A stretch of DNA of 64,000 bases, taken from Salinibacterium sp. Lineage in GTDB: Bacteria; Actinomycetota; Actinomycetes; Actinomycetales; Microbacteriaceae. The DNA lies in NCBI GenBank assembly GCA_019638845.1, contig JAHBSZ010000002.1, forward strand, positions 620,001 to 684,000, written 5' to 3'. Each line of letters begins with the position of its first letter. Positions within the stretch are counted from its first letter, which is position 1. The position numbers were made by a program, and so were the translations under genes. Shown here piece after piece: positions 16,837 through 24,347 of this stretch. The notes beneath the pieces were generated by a model that had not been told where the DNA came from, searched no databases, and saw nothing but the letters and a program-made list of their open reading frames with translations.

Positions 16837-16856
16837 GTATACCCTAGGGGGTATAG
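16837..16856. promoter_or_regulatory. CsoR-like operator upstream of the DUF2202 gene
   Basis: GTATACCCTAGGGGGTATAG is a near-palindrome of the form TATACCC-N-GGGTATA. This is the pattern bound by CsoR/RcnR/CstR-family repressors that sense copper, other metals or reactive sulfur. It lies 25 bp upstream of the next start codon, where it would overlap the promoter. No CsoR-family gene is in this window, so the repressor would act from elsewhere. Confidence 0.6.
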
Positions 16857-16881
16857 CACAACCACGAGGTAAGGAGCACGA

Positions 16882-17475
16882 ATGAACAAGCGAACTGCTG
16901 TTGTTGCAGGCGTTCTCACCGCAGGGATCCTCATCGGTGGAGTCGCAGTCGCCGTCACAGGGCTCAACCGATCATCGTCAGACACGACACCACCGATCGC
17001 TTCGACGCCGACTTCCGCGAGCGAGGCCCCTGCGAGCTCAAGCACCGTGGAGCCGCACGACACGACAGCGAGCCTGCTCTACATCATCGAGGAGGAGAAG
17101 CTCGCCCACGATGTTTACGTCACTCTGAATGCGACGTGGGGATCGAGCATCTTCGCCAACATTCTCGAGAGCGAGACCACCCACCAAGACTTGATGCTTC
17201 CTTTGCTTGAAGCCAGGGGCATTGCCGATCCACGGTCATCGGAGATCGGCGTCTTCACCGACCCCGAGTTGCAGACGCTGTACAACGAGCTCGTGACTCG
17301 CGGCAACATTAGCCTCGACGAGGCCATCCAGGTGGGCATCCTCATCGAAGAGAAGGACATCGTCGACCTCAACGAATCCATCGCTGCCGAAGACGAAGCC
17401 GACGTGATCAGTGTCTACCAGCGGCTTCTCGCTGGTTCCGAGAACCACTTGGCCTCGTTCCGCAACAAGGCCTGA
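16882..17475 (+). CDS. Secreted or membrane-anchored DUF2202 ferritin-like protein
   Basis: The 197-residue protein has an N-terminal hydrophobic segment (VVAGVLTAGILIGGVAVAV) that is a signal or anchor, a Ser/Thr/Pro-rich linker to about residue 60, and a DUF2202 domain. The domain has ferritin-like four-helix features with possible metal ligands: EEEKLAHDVY, ESETTHQD, EEKDIVDL and GSENHLASF. Its function is not known for the family; a metal-binding or redox role outside the membrane is suggested. AAGGAG six bases before the ATG fixes the start. A CsoR-like operator directly upstream hints at control by copper or sulfur stress, which is inference. Confidence 0.85.
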   Translation: MNKRTAVVAGVLTAGILIGGVAVAVTGLNRSSSDTTPPIASTPTSASEAPASSSTVEPHDTTASLLYIIEEEKLAHDVYVTLNATWGSSIFANILESETTHQDLMLPLLEARGIADPRSSEIGVFTDPELQTLYNELVTRGNISLDEAIQVGILIEEKDIVDLNESIAAEDEADVISVYQRLLAGSENHLASFRNKA

Positions 17476-17480
17476 GTCCG

Positions 17481-17978
17481 CTACTGGAACGGGCCGGCCA
17501 CACCGTTGCGGTAGTAATCGAAGATGTGGCTCGTCCGTGTGGACGCCACACTGGGTTGCGCCGAGAGGTGTTCCACGACGAACTCCCGCAGCGCCGACGA
17601 GTCTTTGACGGCGATGTGAACCATGAAGTCGTCGGTGCCTCCCAGGAAGAAGAGTTGCAGCACCTGGGGCAGGCTACGGACCTGTTCCGTGAACCGCGTG
17701 ATGCTCTCCTTTCGGGTGACCGGACGGAGTGTCACCCCGATCATCGCTTGCAGCCCCAAGCCCAGACTGGCTTGGTCGATACTCGCCATGAATCCGGTAA
17801 TGACGCCCCGGTCGATGAGCGACCGCAACCGCACGTGAGCGGTCGACGGCGCGACTCCGACGGCATCAGCTAGACCGTTGTTGGAAATCCGACCATCGCT
17901 TTGGAGCACGGCGAGAATGCGTCGATCGAGGTCATCGAGTGCCTCTTGGCCCCGAAAACTATTCGGAATAGCGACCAT
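17481..17978 (-). CDS. Lrp/AsnC-family regulator, probably of alanine dehydrogenase
   Basis: The 165-residue protein has an N-terminal AsnC helix-turn-helix (LDDLDRRILAVLQSDGRISN, then VAPSTAHVRLRSLIDRGVI) and a C-terminal RAM effector domain (LQLFFLGGTDDFMVHIAVKD). The ATG at 17978 has GAGGGA nearby; an upstream frame extension starting at 18038 is basic and unlike the family. It is divergent from the alanine dehydrogenase gene 142 bp away, the arrangement of aldR-ald in mycobacteria, where the regulator senses alanine and activates ald. The same role is inferred here. Confidence 0.9.
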   Translation of the reverse strand: MVAIPNSFRGQEALDDLDRRILAVLQSDGRISNNGLADAVGVAPSTAHVRLRSLIDRGVITGFMASIDQASLGLGLQAMIGVTLRPVTRKESITRFTEQVRSLPQVLQLFFLGGTDDFMVHIAVKDSSALREFVVEHLSAQPSVASTRTSHIFDYYRNGVAGPFQ

Positions 17979-18120
17979 ATTCGTCCCTCTTTTGCGCCTC
18001 GACCACGAATTTTCCCTCACCGTCCGAAATGTTTTCAATCTTCACACTCTTTAGACGAAGTTTCTCCATCCTAGAAGCAGAACCAAGTCAATTGTCGAGC
18101 TGATCCTGGGAGAGGGACCG

Positions 18121-19218
18121 ATGCGCGTAGGAATTCCAGCAGAGATAAAGAACAACGAGAACCGGGTCGCCATCACGCCCGCTGGCGTTGACACCCTCGT
18201 ACGCCGCGGGCACGACGTGCTCGTGCAAGCCGGTGCTGGCATCAGTTCCCGGATCACCGATGCCGACTACACCGCCGCGGGCGCCACCATCGTGGCAACG
18301 GCGGCCGAGGTCTGGGGTGCCGCCGACCTGCTCCTCAAAGTCAAGGAACCGATCGCTAGCGAATACGGCTACCTGCGCGCGGATCAGACAGTGTTCACCT
18401 ACCTCCACCTTGCCGCGAATGCACCGCTCACCGAAGCACTGGTCGCCTCAGGTACGACCGCTATCGCCTATGAGACTGTCCAGCTTCCGGATCGGAGCCT
18501 TCCGCTGCTCTCGCCGATGAGTGAGGTCGCGGGTCGACTCTCGATCACGGTCGGCGCCTACCACCTCATGCGTTCTGCAGGTGGTGGGGGCGTGCTGATG
18601 GGCGGCGTTCCCGGCACCCCGAAGGCCAAGGTCGTCGTCATCGGCGGAGGTGTCGCTGGTGAGCATGCTGCGGCAAACGCGCTCGGTCTCGGTGCGGATG
18701 TCACGGTGATCGACATCTCTATCCCCCGACTGCGTGCTCTCGAGAACCTCTTTAGCGGGCGAATCCAAACCCGGCTCTCTACCCCGTTCGCGATCGCGGA
18801 GGAACTGCGCGATGCCGATCTCGTGATCGGCTCCGTGCTGATCCCGGGTGCGGCGGCCCCCAAGCTCGTCTCCGACGAGATGGTCTCCACCATGAAGCCG
18901 GGTTCGGTTCTCGTCGACATCGCCATCGACCAAGGCGGCTGTTTCGAAGGCTCCCGCGCGACGACACACGACGACCCGACATTCGCCGTTCATGATGCTG
19001 TCTACTACTGCGTTGCCAACATGCCCGGGGCTGTCCCAGGAACCTCAACGCAGGCGCTCAACAATGCGACGCTCCCCTACGTCATCTCGCTCGCCGACCG
19101 AGGCTGGGAGGCGGCAACCGCTCAAGATGCGGCTCTCGCCAAGGGCGTCAACGTGCAGGCCGGTCGAGTTGTCAACGAGGGCGTCGCTCGCGCCTTGGGT
19201 TACGAGTTCAGCGCCTAG
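18121..19218 (+). CDS. ald: Alanine dehydrogenase
   Basis: Catalyses reversible NAD-dependent oxidation of L-alanine to pyruvate and ammonia. The 365-residue protein shows the family motifs: start RVGIPAEIKNNENRVAITPA, substrate-binding LLKVKEP and FTYLHLAAN, the NAD site VVIGGGVAGEHAAANA and the DIAIDQGGCFE segment. Length is typical. Its divergent AsnC-type regulator supports alanine control. The neighbouring island encodes an aminotransferase of a family that commonly uses pyruvate and forms alanine, so Ald could recycle that alanine to pyruvate; this link is inferred from proximity. Confidence 0.96.
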   Translation: MRVGIPAEIKNNENRVAITPAGVDTLVRRGHDVLVQAGAGISSRITDADYTAAGATIVATAAEVWGAADLLLKVKEPIASEYGYLRADQTVFTYLHLAANAPLTEALVASGTTAIAYETVQLPDRSLPLLSPMSEVAGRLSITVGAYHLMRSAGGGGVLMGGVPGTPKAKVVVIGGGVAGEHAAANALGLGADVTVIDISIPRLRALENLFSGRIQTRLSTPFAIAEELRDADLVIGSVLIPGAAAPKLVSDEMVSTMKPGSVLVDIAIDQGGCFEGSRATTHDDPTFAVHDAVYYCVANMPGAVPGTSTQALNNATLPYVISLADRGWEAATAQDAALAKGVNVQAGRVVNEGVARALGYEFSA

Positions 19219-19224
19219 CGCACG

Positions 19225-20268
19225 TCAGGCATCCTGAGGGAACCGTGGCGGCGCCACGGGACCCCAGGTGTCTGACAGCGTGTACCCCTCGGGGAACGGG
19301 TCGGTAGGATCGATACCCAGTTGGGCGATGTCGGTGATCCACGCCTGTCCCGAGATCGTCGGCGATACGGCGGGAACGCCTCCCACCTCGGTGGTTCCGA
19401 CAATCGTGCCGACGTACTGTGAGCCCAACACGGATTCGTGAACCAGCGGCTCACCGACGGCAATCTCGCCCCGCGCATGAAGAACGGCGAGTCTCGCGGA
19501 GGTACCCGTTCCACACGCCGATCGGTCTAGCCGACCCGGGCGCACGATCACGGCATTGCGAGCGTGCAGCACTCCCTCACGCCTCGCGAGCGGTCCCATG
19601 ATCTCCGTCTGGGTAATGCCCGCGTACGTCGGATGCACGGGGTGCACAGCGCTCAACTGCTCGACGGCCGCCGCCTTGATGATCTCGCCCACCCGTGAGA
19701 GGTCTGCCGCTTCATCCGGTGTCATCGCGAATCCCAGCTCAGTCGACTCGGCGAGCACATACGCCATGCCGCCCCAGGCGACATCAACCGAAAGCGTGCC
19801 GATGCCCGGCACCTCGAGCGGAGCCTTCTGGTGGTACACAAAGGCCGGCTGGTTGAGCAGTTCCACGCTCACCACCTTGCCGTCAGCGCACGCGCATTTC
19901 AGCCGGATGAGCCCCGCCGGGGACTCGAGCACGAGCTCGGTGATCGGTTCCACCATCTCGACCATGCCCGTTTCGAGAATGACCGTCGCCACACTGATGG
20001 TGTTGCTCCCGGACATCACCGCGTACTCGGTGGACTCGAGGATGACGTACCCGAACTGCGCCTCGGGATGCCGCGACGGGAAGATGATGTCCGCAGCATG
20101 CAGTACCCCACCCACGGGCTCGAAAAGCAGCCGGCGACGGTAGTGGTCGGCGTGATCGCGCAGGTAGTCGCGCTTGTCGAGCATGGTCTCTCCGGGCACA
20201 TCGGTGATGCCACCCGTGACGACGCGGGCATATTCACCACCGGAGTGGGTGCCCACGACGGTCAGCAT
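19225..20268 (-). CDS. Proline racemase-family enzyme (hydroxyproline epimerase or dehydratase) with Ser/Cys active site
   Basis: The 347-residue protein belongs to the proline racemase superfamily, whose members epimerise 4-hydroxyproline or proline or dehydrate trans-3-hydroxy-L-proline. Classic enzymes have two catalytic Cys. Here the first position is Ser86 in YAVMSGSNTI (normally MCGH) and the second is Cys252 in DRSACGTGTSA. Ser/Cys variants exist in the family, so activity is plausible, but which reaction cannot be decided. It is the last gene of the leftward operon with the P-protein-like pair, 16 bp after the previous stop. The nearby D-hydroxyproline-dehydrogenase-like and DapA-like genes favour hydroxyproline 2-epimerase. 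Confidence 0.88.
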   Translation of the reverse strand: MLTVVGTHSGGEYARVVTGGITDVPGETMLDKRDYLRDHADHYRRRLLFEPVGGVLHAADIIFPSRHPEAQFGYVILESTEYAVMSGSNTISVATVILETGMVEMVEPITELVLESPAGLIRLKCACADGKVVSVELLNQPAFVYHQKAPLEVPGIGTLSVDVAWGGMAYVLAESTELGFAMTPDEAADLSRVGEIIKAAAVEQLSAVHPVHPTYAGITQTEIMGPLARREGVLHARNAVIVRPGRLDRSACGTGTSARLAVLHARGEIAVGEPLVHESVLGSQYVGTIVGTTEVGGVPAVSPTISGQAWITDIAQLGIDPTDPFPEGYTLSDTWGPVAPPRFPQDA

Positions 20269-20284
20269 GCGCTTCCAGCGCGTC

Positions 20285-21811
20285 TCAGACCTGTGCGTGC
20301 TTGCGGCGGTACGCGGCCCAGGTCACAGCCCAGGTCTCCGGATCGTTGAGACCCGAGCCGTCGATCTGGGCGACGGCCTGGTTGTGGGGCGAAGTACGTA
20401 CCAACTCCGGATCGCGCCGACCCTCCTCGAGCACGTGCTCGAGGACATCGATCCATTCGTCCAAGTCCTCCTTTGACCACATCTCGCCCGCCTCGGGCGT
20501 GAAGGGCTCGGGCACGATCCAGGGCTCGTGCGACATCCAGAAGGCGTCGATGCCGAAGTCGGTCATCCGGTTCTGCACGTCGCCTCCCGTCAGCCCGGTC
20601 TCGACGCGGTACTCCTCGAGCGAGTAGCGGGTCATCTCCAGCCGTGGCAACGCCTTGCCGGGAAGCGACATCGAGACTCCTCTGATGGCCATCAGTCGTT
20701 TCTCCATGTAGTTGTTCGCGAGCACCGAAATGTCGGCGGCCGTGCGCAAGCCTTCCGTGCCCATGGCACGCGTCCACGAGTAGGCCTTGATGACCTGCGG
20801 CACGTTGCCGAGGAACTCACGTACCCGTCCGACGCTGCCGTCGGGTTCGACCAGCTCGTACGCTTCGCCGTTCTTGACTACGCGCGGGCCGGGCAAGAAC
20901 CGCGCAAGCTCCTCGGAGCAGCCGTATGCGCCAACCGACGGCCCGTTGCCGCCCTTGGGTGCGCCAAATGTCTTGTGCAGCATGAACATGCACGCGTCGA
21001 ACCCCAGTTCTCTGGCGCGCAAGCGGGTCATCACGCCGTTGAAGTTGGCGTTGTCGTAGAAGGCGAGTCCGCCTACGTCATGCACCGCATCGATGAACTC
21101 GGTGATGTGGGGGTTGTAGATGCCCATATCGTCGGGGTTGTTGAGCATGAGCGCCGCGGTCTTCGGCCCGATGACTGCTTTCAACGCGGCGACACTCGGA
21201 TAGCCGCCCTCCTCGATGGGCAGAGTAATCACCTCGAACCCGGCGGAGACTGCGGCGGCCGGGTTGCAAGGGTGGGCCTGCGCTGTCGTCACGACCTGAG
21301 TCCGCTGCGCGAGTTCACCGCGAGAGGCGTGGTACGCCCGCGTGATGACGGCGTGCAGGTAGGCGGCGTCCGCGCCGCCACCAGGCTGGAAGCTGAAGGC
21401 TGACATCCCCGAAAGATTGCACAGCTCGGCTTCGAACGAGTGGACGATGCCGAGGACGCCCTGGTACGTGGACGGATCCTGCCGTGGATGCACCTCGGCG
21501 ATCTCGTGGCGAGCGCCGACCTGCTCGTTCACTGTGGGGTTGTGCTTCATCGTGCAGGTTCCGAACAGGCTTACCCCCATCATCCCGAGGGTCTGCTGCG
21601 CGAGGTGGGTGTAGTGCCTGCGCACCTCGTACTCGGCAAGCTCCGGCAAGGCGGGAGGCGATTCCCGTCGAAGCCCAGGCGCGAAGGACGGCTCGGTGGA
21701 TGGCGGCGCCCACGATGCGGGGGGCACAACACCACGGCGACCAGGGGCACCGAGCTCAAAGACGATCGCTTCGTCCCAGGCAGCCGCGTGATATCGACGA
21801 ATCGTGCTCAT
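20285..21811 (-). CDS. Divergent P-protein-like PLP decarboxylase, GcvPB-type subunit
   Basis: A 508-residue homologue of the PLP-bearing subunit of glycine dehydrogenase (GcvPB). The fold signature GTCTMKHNPTVNE at ~85-96 and the PLP lysine Lys280 in MLHKTFGAPKGG are clear. Several positions differ from true GcvPB: canonical LGSCTMKYNP is changed, the HGTNPASA loop reads AHPCNPAAA, and TPHGGGGPG after the lysine reads APKGGNGPS. The N-terminal ~45 residues are extra. Its ATG overlaps the stop of the GcvPA-like gene by four bases (ATGA), as expected for equal expression of a heterodimer. No T-, H- or L-protein gene is nearby. It may decarboxylate another amino acid; this is inference. Confidence 0.82.
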   Translation of the reverse strand: MSTIRRYHAAAWDEAIVFELGAPGRRGVVPPASWAPPSTEPSFAPGLRRESPPALPELAEYEVRRHYTHLAQQTLGMMGVSLFGTCTMKHNPTVNEQVGARHEIAEVHPRQDPSTYQGVLGIVHSFEAELCNLSGMSAFSFQPGGGADAAYLHAVITRAYHASRGELAQRTQVVTTAQAHPCNPAAAVSAGFEVITLPIEEGGYPSVAALKAVIGPKTAALMLNNPDDMGIYNPHITEFIDAVHDVGGLAFYDNANFNGVMTRLRARELGFDACMFMLHKTFGAPKGGNGPSVGAYGCSEELARFLPGPRVVKNGEAYELVEPDGSVGRVREFLGNVPQVIKAYSWTRAMGTEGLRTAADISVLANNYMEKRLMAIRGVSMSLPGKALPRLEMTRYSLEEYRVETGLTGGDVQNRMTDFGIDAFWMSHEPWIVPEPFTPEAGEMWSKEDLDEWIDVLEHVLEEGRRDPELVRTSPHNQAVAQIDGSGLNDPETWAVTWAAYRRKHAQV

Positions 21812-23211
21812 GCTGCGATGACCTCCGCTAGTGCGCCGAGTAAGTGGTGAACGTCGTCCTCGGAGATGACCTCCGTGACGCAGTAGAGCGCGCAGCCGTC
21901 TAGGCCATCATGACTGCCGGTCAGGTCGTGGCCACCGAGCACGCCCCGTGCGAGGAGGCCCGCATTGATCTGCTCTACGGACTTTCCGGTGGCGCTGAAG
22001 TCAACGATGAACTCCTTGAAAATCGAATCGCGGTAGCGCACCGAAACCCCATCTAGCTCGTCGATGAGTTCCGCGGTGCGGCGGGCATTGGCCACGACGG
22101 TATCGGCGAGCTCGTGCATCCCCTGCGGGCCGAGCAGCGCGAGATACACGGCCGCGCGCACCGCCCACAGGTAGACCGAGTTGCCTGTCCAGTCGTTGCC
22201 GAGTTCGCGTGAACCGTACGAACTCTGCGCAAACAGGGTGAGGCCGAACGCGTGTTCGCCTTCCCTGGTTGTGGGCGCGATACTGACCTGAAGTGTGGGG
22301 AATTGGCGTGCGTAGACTTCCTCATCGCGCGTCGCGATGAACCCCCCGACGCCGCCGCCGGCGTTGAGGTGAATGCCCAGCGGCTGGATCGAGCCGACCA
22401 GGATGTCCGCCCCGAAATCGGCTGGCGAGGCGAGGCTCCCGAGCGCGATCGGGTCGACCCCGACGATCGCCTGTGCACCGGAGTCATGGGTGAGCTCGAT
22501 CATCCGCGCAATGTCGGCCTCGACGACCCCCCAGGAGTTCGGGGTCTCGATGTACACCGCCGCGACCTCGTCAGTGACGGCCGCAGCGAGTGCGTCCAAT
22601 GAGATCATTCCGGTCGCGGCATCCACCGCTACTTCGCGCACGGTCACGGCGCCGTTGAGCTCCGAGTAGCCGCAGTAGGTGTCGACGACCAGCCGACGCT
22701 CTCGATCGAGATTCGACGGCACCACGACGACGGATCGGCCGTTCATCCGCGCGGCCATACGCACTGCGTGGCCGACTGCGCAGCCCCAGCTGTACACGGG
22801 CAAGCCGACGAACTCGAGGTCGAGCAGGGCCCCGAGCTGCGAGGCGAACTCGAACCAGGCCTGATTGCGGCCGTGATCGGAACTCGGTGTTCCCCACACC
22901 GACGTGGAGATCTCCGGCCTGCTCGCGATCTCGTCGCACAGGGCCGGCACGTAGTGCTTCCAGTAGCCGCCGCCGAGGAAGGAGACGTGGCTCTCGGTCG
23001 AGATCCCGCCGCGCAACCGATCTTCGAGCATCCTCCGAAGCTGCTGTTCGGAGCGGATTCCGGCCGAAGGCACGATGTTGGAATCTCCGCGATGCGCCGC
23101 GGGGATCTGGGCAAAAAGCTCCTCAGCGCTCGACACTCCGACCACATCGAGCAGCGCCTGCATACTTCCCGCTGCCGAGTTGGCCATGTACGGATGCGCG
23201 GAACCTGTCAT
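21808..23211 (-). CDS. Divergent P-protein-like subunit, GcvPA type
   Basis: A 467-residue homologue of the GcvPA half of split glycine dehydrogenase. The family segment SFLGGGYWKHYVPA is at ~77-90. The highly conserved TPYQPEISQG that follows in true GcvPA is replaced by VWGTPSSDHG at ~105-114, and the DGATAAAEA segment by VYSWGCAVGHA at ~139-149. These lie where the glycine enzyme forms its active-site entrance, suggesting another substrate. The ATG at 23211 has GGTAGGAGAGA in front, 10 bp after the previous stop; a longer frame from 23256 overlaps the upstream gene. It overlaps the GcvPB-like gene by four bases and the two proteins probably form one complex. Confidence 0.8.
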   Translation of the reverse strand: MTGSAHPYMANSAAGSMQALLDVVGVSSAEELFAQIPAAHRGDSNIVPSAGIRSEQQLRRMLEDRLRGGISTESHVSFLGGGYWKHYVPALCDEIASRPEISTSVWGTPSSDHGRNQAWFEFASQLGALLDLEFVGLPVYSWGCAVGHAVRMAARMNGRSVVVVPSNLDRERRLVVDTYCGYSELNGAVTVREVAVDAATGMISLDALAAAVTDEVAAVYIETPNSWGVVEADIARMIELTHDSGAQAIVGVDPIALGSLASPADFGADILVGSIQPLGIHLNAGGGVGGFIATRDEEVYARQFPTLQVSIAPTTREGEHAFGLTLFAQSSYGSRELGNDWTGNSVYLWAVRAAVYLALLGPQGMHELADTVVANARRTAELIDELDGVSVRYRDSIFKEFIVDFSATGKSVEQINAGLLARGVLGGHDLTGSHDGLDGCALYCVTEVISEDDVHHLLGALAEVIAA

Positions 23212-23221
23212 CGTCTCTCTC

Positions 23222-24343
23222 CTACCTCTGTGCTGACTCGAACTGTGCCGCCGCATCGACGACCCTCATGACTGTGCTATTGCGCGACCCTGTCCGCACC
23301 TTGCGATAGCCGACGAGCGAACTAGGTGTGTCGACATCGAGCAGGAGTACGGGCGGGAAGAGCGCGCTGACCTTCTCTGCGGTCGCGACAATGTGAATTC
23401 GGTCGACGCCAATCGAATCGATGACGCGCGTGCTGAGTTGTTGATTTCCCCGGCCGAGCAGAAACCCCTGCCCCCCGACGACGCCAAGAACCAGTTGTGG
23501 ATGCCCGGCGGCAGAGACCACGTCGAACAGATGGTTCTCGTCGACATCGAGTTCCACGAGACCCGACGGGTGCACCACATCGACCCCGAGCAGCGTCGGC
23601 TCGAAGCCGAGCTCCTCGCCAACCGCCCCCGCTGTGGTACCCGGGCCGATCACCCAGGTGACTGCGTTGTCGGAGTGAGCGACGAGCTCGCGTGCGATCC
23701 CGCGAGCTGCCGACGAACCACTCCCCACGGTGGTGGTCTTCGCACCCTGTAGCGCCTCGTGCGACCGCGGAGCGAGAAGCATCCCAACCACCCCGGAGAA
23801 GCCCCCCTCACCCACGTCGAGCACTTCAGCCAACTCCGACGACGCGCGACCAAGAATGACGTCAGCGAGCAGTCGTCCCGCGCCGACGGGCGAGCGCGAG
23901 AACACTTCGGAGTGCATCTTCACCCCCGAGGGGACTCCGATCACGGGCATCCGGGTGCCGATCGCTTCGGCGATGTCAGTAGCAGTGCCGTCCCCGCCCG
24001 CGAAGAGCAGAACCTCAACGCCCTCGGCAAGCAGCCGTCGGGCCGCATCGATGGTGTCGGCCCGGGTCGTCCGCCTGATCGCAGGCGGTGATCCGAGCGT
24101 GCGGTGGTGGATCCCGGCTGCTGCGAGTTGTGTCGCCCCCAGCAGTCCCTGCACCGCTACGAACTCAGCCTCTCCGCCGGTACGCAGAAAGCTGTCGAGC
24201 GCCAGTGTCATCCGATGCCCGGCCCAGTTCGCCTCGACGGCCTCGTCAAAGCGTGCTGCTGGCAGCTCGTCGGTGCCGTGCATCGCGAGCGTGCCGCCGA
24301 AACCCGCAATCGGGTTCACCAGCACGCCCACGCTCACAGTCAC
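23222..24343 (-). CDS. ATP-NAD kinase-like protein (AcoX/NAD kinase fold)
   Basis: The 373-residue protein has the start VGVLVNPIAGFGG and the nucleotide motif AGGDGTATDIAE (GGDGT at ~116-120) of the NAD kinase/diacylglycerol-kinase superfamily, and resembles the ATP-NAD/AcoX group. Members phosphorylate NAD or have lost that activity; AcoX is found in acetoin operons without a proven role. The GTG at 24343 lies just after the stop of the aminotransferase gene. It is embedded between the aminotransferase and the P-protein-like pair, so it serves that pathway rather than general NADP supply (inferred). It could supply NADP or phosphorylate a pathway metabolite. Confidence 0.78.
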   Translation of the reverse strand: MTVSVGVLVNPIAGFGGTLAMHGTDELPAARFDEAVEANWAGHRMTLALDSFLRTGGEAEFVAVQGLLGATQLAAAGIHHRTLGSPPAIRRTTRADTIDAARRLLAEGVEVLLFAGGDGTATDIAEAIGTRMPVIGVPSGVKMHSEVFSRSPVGAGRLLADVILGRASSELAEVLDVGEGGFSGVVGMLLAPRSHEALQGAKTTTVGSGSSAARGIARELVAHSDNAVTWVIGPGTTAGAVGEELGFEPTLLGVDVVHPSGLVELDVDENHLFDVVSAAGHPQLVLGVVGGQGFLLGRGNQQLSTRVIDSIGVDRIHIVATAEKVSALFPPVLLLDVDTPSSLVGYRKVRTGSRNSTVMRVVDAAAQFESAQR

Positions 24344-24347
24344 GAGA

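Noticed and set aside
20285-23211. Annotation of the P-like pair as ordinary glycine dehydrogenase
   Set aside because: Key conserved segments of both subunits are altered and no glycine cleavage partner genes are nearby, so the neutral name P-protein-like was used.
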